Assembly (NCBI RefSeq): GCF_944377805.1
Contig: NZ_CALWFZ010000010.1
Coordinates: forward strand, 1 to 62,730
Origin: an uncultured Mediterraneibacter sp.
Lineage (GTDB): Bacteria; Bacillota; Clostridia; Lachnospirales; Lachnospiraceae
Direction of reading: 5' to 3'
Length of the DNA stretch: 62,730 nt
Positions within the stretch are counted from its first letter, which is position 1; each line of letters starts with the position of its first letter. Shown piece by piece: positions 59,575-62,730 of this stretch. Under the pieces are notes generated by a model that was not told the DNA's origin, made no database searches, and saw nothing but the letters and a program-made list of their open reading frames with translations. The translations under genes were made by a program, and so were the position numbers.

Positions 59575-61342
59575 TGTAGAGAAGAGAGCGGGCCAGGGGG
59601 AGACTTTGAAGAAAGTGTTCCGCCATCTGGGGAAATACCGCATATTTGTCCTGTTTTCCATTGTGCTGGCCGGAGTTTCTGTCGCGCTGACCCTTTATGT
59701 GCCGAAGCTGACGGGATATGCGGTGGACTATATAATAAGCGAGGGGAACGTGGATTTCCCCGGCGTGTTCAAAGTGATGATTCAGATCGGGATCTGTACA
59801 CTGATTACAGCTCTTGCACAGTGGCTGATGAATATATGCAATAATAAGATGACATATCAGGTAGTGCAGGATATACGCAATGAGGCGTTTCGTAAGATTG
59901 AGATTCTACCTCTCAGATATATAGACGGACATCCTTACGGTGAGGTGGTCAGCCGTGTGATCGCGGATGTGGATCAGTTCGCGGACGGACTGCTCATGGG
60001 ATTCACACAGCTCTTTACAGGAATTGCGACGATCGCCGGGACGTTCGGATTTATGCTTTCTGTCGATGTGTCGATCACATTTGTCGTAGTGCTGATTACT
60101 CCGGTCTCCTTTGTCGTAGCTAATTTTATCGCGAAAAGAACGTTCTCCATGTTCCGGTTACAGACGCAGATCCGCGGGGAACAGACAGGACTGATTGACG
60201 AGATGATCGGAAACCAGAAGGTAGTGCAGGCGTTTGGCAGAGGGGAGAAGGTGACGGAGCAGTTTGACGAGGTGAACAATCGTCTTGGAAAGGCATATCT
60301 GAAGGCGACCTTTTTCTCCTCTATTACGAATCCGTCTACCCGGTTCATAAACAGTCTTGTCTATACGGGAGTGGGAATTGCGGGAGCGTTTGCCGTAGTA
60401 AACGGATCTCTTACAGTAGGACAGCTCTCCAGTTTTTTGAGCTATGCGAATCAATATACGAAGCCGTTTAATGAAATCTCGGGTGTTGTGACAGAGTTCC
60501 AGAATGCAGTGGCCTGCGCGAAGCGGATCTTTGACCTGATCGAGGAAGAGCCCCAGACGCCGGAGCCGCAGGGTGCGGCTGAACTCGGAGATATCCGCGG
60601 TAACGTGAAGGCTGAGAAGGTGGACTTCTCTTATGTTCCGGGGCAGGAGTTGATCCGGAATTTTAATCTGGATGTGAAGCCGGGAGAGCGGATCGCTATC
60701 GTTGGTCCTACGGGCTGCGGCAAGACGACGCTGATCAATCTTCTGATGAGATTCTATGATGTTGACCGGGGAGCCATCTCTGTGGAAGGCGTAGATATCC
60801 GGGAGATGACAAGGAGAAGCCTGCGGGCCGGATACGGCATGGTGCTTCAGGATACATGGCTAAAAACGGGAACTATACGGGATAATATTGTGATGGGGCG
60901 TCCGGACGCCACGGAGGAAGAGGTGATCGCTGCCGCCAGGGCATCTCATATTCACAGCTTTATTATGCGTCTTCCAAAGGGGTATGACACATGGATTGCC
61001 GAGGACGGAGGAGGGCTCTCCCAGGGGCAGAAACAGCTTTTGTGCATTGCACGCGTTATGTTGTGCCGACCGCCGATGCTGATATTAGATGAGGCGACAT
61101 CCTCCATTGACACGAGGACAGAGCTGAAGATACAGGATGCTTTTGCCAGACTGATGGTGGGCAGGACGACATTTATCGTGGCTCATCGGCTCTCGACGAT
61201 CCGGGAGGCGGATGTGATCCTTGTGATGAAAGGCGGCAGGATCATCGAGCAGGGGAATCATGAGAGCCTTCTCGCAGAGGGTGGTTTTTATAAACATTTA
61301 TATGAGAGTCAGTTCGCGCTGACAGGACAGGAGGGTGCGTAG
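59567..61342 (+). CDS. ABC exporter half-transporter with canonical ATP site
   Basis: The 591-residue partner of the preceding gene. Membrane domain about 1-330 and ATPase about 345-591, with Walker A GPTGCGKTT, Walker B MLILDEATSSID with the catalytic E509, and the switch IVAHRLSTI. Its signature is GLSQGQKQL, with Gln for the usual Gly. The start at 59567 lies behind AGGGAGG and within the end of the first gene, and matches the family N-terminus; longer in-frame extensions upstream only read through the partner gene. The pair fits an asymmetric heterodimeric exporter. Confidence 0.92.
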   Translation: MANVEKRAGQGETLKKVFRHLGKYRIFVLFSIVLAGVSVALTLYVPKLTGYAVDYIISEGNVDFPGVFKVMIQIGICTLITALAQWLMNICNNKMTYQVVQDIRNEAFRKIEILPLRYIDGHPYGEVVSRVIADVDQFADGLLMGFTQLFTGIATIAGTFGFMLSVDVSITFVVVLITPVSFVVANFIAKRTFSMFRLQTQIRGEQTGLIDEMIGNQKVVQAFGRGEKVTEQFDEVNNRLGKAYLKATFFSSITNPSTRFINSLVYTGVGIAGAFAVVNGSLTVGQLSSFLSYANQYTKPFNEISGVVTEFQNAVACAKRIFDLIEEEPQTPEPQGAAELGDIRGNVKAEKVDFSYVPGQELIRNFNLDVKPGERIAIVGPTGCGKTTLINLLMRFYDVDRGAISVEGVDIREMTRRSLRAGYGMVLQDTWLKTGTIRDNIVMGRPDATEEEVIAAARASHIHSFIMRLPKGYDTWIAEDGGGLSQGQKQLLCIARVMLCRPPMLILDEATSSIDTRTELKIQDAFARLMVGRTTFIVAHRLSTIREADVILVMKGGRIIEQGNHESLLAEGGFYKHLYESQFALTGQEGA

Positions 61343-61344
61343 AG

Positions 61345-61839
61345 ATGATGAGAATGAGTACACTGTGTTATATTGAGAGGGAAGGGAAATATCTGATGCT
61401 CCACCGCACGGTGAAAGAAAATGACGTAAACAAAGACAAGTGGATCGGTGTAGGTGGACATTTTGAGTATGGTGAGAGTCCGGAAGAATGCCTCCTGCGG
61501 GAAGTAAAAGAAGAGACGGGATATACGCTGACCTCCTGGAAATACAGAGGTATGATCACATTTGTGTACGGGGAAAATACGGTGGAATATATATCTCTTT
61601 ACACAGCGGACGAATTTACCGGTGAGCAGACTGAGTGTGACGAGGGAGTGCTTGAGTGGGTGGATAAAAAGAATATCCCCTCTATGGAAATCTGGGAGGG
61701 GGATGAAATCTTCTTAGACCTGCTGGATACGGAGCGGGAGTTTTTCTCATTGAAACTTGTTTATGACAGGAACAATGTGCTTCAGCATGCGGCTCTTGAC
61801 GGAGTTCCTCTGAAAATTCCGTCATCTGGAAAATATTAA
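61345..61839 (+). CDS. Nudix hydrolase (8-oxo-dGTP diphosphatase-like)
   Basis: A 164-residue MutT-type hydrolase. The Nudix box reads GGHFEYGESPEECLLREVKEETGY, complete in every catalytic position. The flanking STLCYIEREGKYLMLHR and the C-terminal WVDKKNIPSMEIWEGD resemble the 8-oxo-dGTP diphosphatase-like proteins of Firmicutes, though other nucleotide substrates are possible. It starts three bases after the exporter stop, with GGAGGG somewhat distant, so it is likely translated by coupling. Confidence 0.85.
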   Translation: MMRMSTLCYIEREGKYLMLHRTVKENDVNKDKWIGVGGHFEYGESPEECLLREVKEETGYTLTSWKYRGMITFVYGENTVEYISLYTADEFTGEQTECDEGVLEWVDKKNIPSMEIWEGDEIFLDLLDTEREFFSLKLVYDRNNVLQHAALDGVPLKIPSSGKY

Positions 61840-61876
61840 GAAGCGGAGATGCAGGAGCGCGAAAGGAGATAAAATC

Positions 61877-62449
61877 ATGACAGAGACAGGCGTAATACAC
61901 GGAAGGTTTCAGGTGCTCCATCTGAAGCATATGGAATATCTTCTGGCGGCTAAGATGAGATGCAAAATGCTGTATGTGGGGATCACTCATCCGGACATTT
62001 CGGCGTATCCCGCGTCTTCGCCGCTGGATGAGCACGGTACGACAAAGACGGATAATCCCCTGACGTATATTGAACGGTATGAGATGCTCCGGGATGCTCT
62101 GCTGGATTTCGGAGTGAAACGGGAGGAGTTTGAAATCATACCGTTTCCGATCAGCAGCCCGGATATTCTGATACAGTACGCACCGAAAGACGCGGTGTAC
62201 TATATGAGTATCTGCGGGGCGTGGGATGAGGAGAAATATCAGATTCTTCGCTCCCTTGACCTGAATGTGGAGGTTCTCTGGAGAAGAACGGATGAAGAGA
62301 AGGGAATCACAGGAACAAGGCTGCGCGGTATGATCGCCAGAGAAGAGGACTGGCAGCAGCATATGCCCAGGACTGCGGCGGAATATCTGACGGAACACGG
62401 GATTGATCAGAGAATTCGTCAAATGTACTATACATACGGGGGGAAGTAA
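61877..62449 (+). CDS. Nicotinamide-nucleotide adenylyltransferase-like protein
   Basis: A 190-residue nucleotidyltransferase of the NadM/NMNAT class, which would make NAD from NMN and ATP. The N-terminal GVIHGRFQVLHLKHMEYL is the family's GRFQPxHxGH site, here with HLKH, so the glycine of HxGH is replaced. The C-terminal GITGTRLRGMI matches the ISSTxxR phosphate-binding motif in altered form. A LTYIERYEMLRDAL segment also fits. AAAGGAG precedes the ATG. The two altered motifs mean the substrate may differ from NMN. Confidence 0.75.
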   Translation: MTETGVIHGRFQVLHLKHMEYLLAAKMRCKMLYVGITHPDISAYPASSPLDEHGTTKTDNPLTYIERYEMLRDALLDFGVKREEFEIIPFPISSPDILIQYAPKDAVYYMSICGAWDEEKYQILRSLDLNVEVLWRRTDEEKGITGTRLRGMIAREEDWQQHMPRTAAEYLTEHGIDQRIRQMYYTYGGK

Positions 62450-62532
62450 AGTCCAAAAATCCGCATGCTTAAGGCTCGGCAAACAGTCCGATATCAGGCG
62501 GCAGGAAAGTAAACAGAAAGAAAAGCAGGGAA

Positions 62533-62607
62533 AAGAGAGCTGTCAATGCATAAATGACAGCTCTCTTCAGACTGTAGACAAAGTCCTCGGTTTACGCCGG
62601 GGCTTTT
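62533..62607. terminator. Tandem hairpins at the right edge (bidirectional terminator region)
   Basis: The first hairpin pairs AAGAGAGCTGTCA (62533-62545) with TGACAGCTCTCTT (62555-62567), 13 perfect pairs. On the minus strand it is followed by TTTTCCC, so it fits termination in that direction. The second (62580-62607) pairs AAAGTCC with GGGGCTTT over a looser stem and ends in a T-run for the plus strand. Together they would insulate convergent genes. Confidence 0.6.
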
Positions 62608-62651
62608 CTTCTGTGGTTATCAACATTCCAATTATCTTCTCTCTTTTTATA

Positions 62652-62730
62652 TTAAAAACTCACTAAATTTCTGATTATCTTTTCATAAGCTGGTAAATGT
62701 CGGTATAGCCTGTATTTTAGGGCTTTATTG
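62652..62730 (-). CDS. Possible C-terminal end of a minus-strand gene
   Basis: On the minus strand an open frame enters from outside the window and encodes NKALKYRLYRHLP and then AYEKIIRNLVSF before TAA. The composition (basic, helical, ending in a hydrophobic stretch) is protein-like. A minus-strand terminator hairpin follows about 85 bases later, which supports a real gene end. With only 25 residues visible I cannot name the family; the placement of a hairpin pair next to it would also suit the end of a transposase gene. Confidence 0.35.
   Translation of the reverse strand, partial: NKALKYRLYRHLPAYEKIIRNLVSF

Noticed and set aside
62403-62666. An 87-residue plus-strand frame after the NMNAT-like gene
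   Set aside because: It begins inside the preceding gene, has no ribosome site, crosses both terminator hairpins and has a composition unlike a protein.

Overview
The window reads as chromosomal DNA of a Gram-positive, strictly anaerobic gut-type Clostridia, most likely Lachnospiraceae (Clostridium cluster XIVa). The evidence is a pyruvate:ferredoxin oxidoreductase as a central enzyme, a diaminopimelate-type MurE, a PASTA kinase/PP2C pair, a diphosphate-type phosphofructokinase, oxygen-defence proteins of anaerobes (flavodiiron fusion, rubrerythrin, hemerythrin), LytTR signalling, AGGAGG-type ribosome binding sites and the housekeeping gene order def-fmt-yugP-rsmB-rlmN-prpC-prkC-rsgA-rpe-thiN. 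There is no rRNA, prophage, CRISPR array or intact insertion sequence. I do not assign a species.

Layout. 1-7.2 kb: rpiB, endonuclease III, a flavodiiron-rubredoxin-reductase fusion, tRNA-Gly, a DUF624 protein with xanthine phosphoribosyltransferase, and an alanine/glycine:cation symporter. 7.3-20.7 kb: a dense housekeeping block for cell wall (murE), replication restart (priA), translation initiation (def, fmt), rRNA modification (rsmB, rlmN), the PP2C/PASTA-kinase switch, ribosome assembly (rsgA), pentose phosphate (rpe) and thiamine (thiN). The PASTA kinase appears to carry a frame-shifting deletion in its last repeat. 20.7-28.1 kb: ychF, canonical lgt, a small membrane protein, a divergent lgt paralogue and nifJ. 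28.2-36.5 kb: a LytTR two-component system beside an operon of a circularly permuted, membrane-anchored GH3 glycosidase, a GtrA-like protein and a second, classical GH3 enzyme. A LytTR-box-like sequence lies at the operon promoter. 36.5-47.8 kb: an L-fucose-type sugar locus with an AraC regulator, fucI, a FGGY kinase, a LacI regulator, a four-gene ABC importer and fucU. Three related LacI-type operator sequences tie it together; no aldolase is present. 47.8-52.7 kb: a conserved unknown gene, secG, rnr, smpB, a NudC-like hydrolase and a hemerythrin. 52.8-54.5 kb: rubrerythrin and a glycosyltransferase on the minus strand. 54.6-62.5 kb: PPi-type phosphofructokinase, a Csp-like subtilase, a heterodimeric ABC exporter, a Nudix hydrolase and an NMNAT-like nucleotidyltransferase. 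At the right edge a minus-strand reading frame may enter the window.

The most unusual signal is non-coding. Two intergenic segments of about 100 bases (near 23.3 kb, before the lgt paralogue, and 48.65 kb, before rnr) share sequence and two hairpins whose stems differ by compensatory base changes. This suggests a small structured-RNA family or a structured repeat; I do not recognise it. Second in interest is the LytTR/GH3/GtrA cluster, third the three-operator fucose regulon, and fourth the damaged PASTA repeat.
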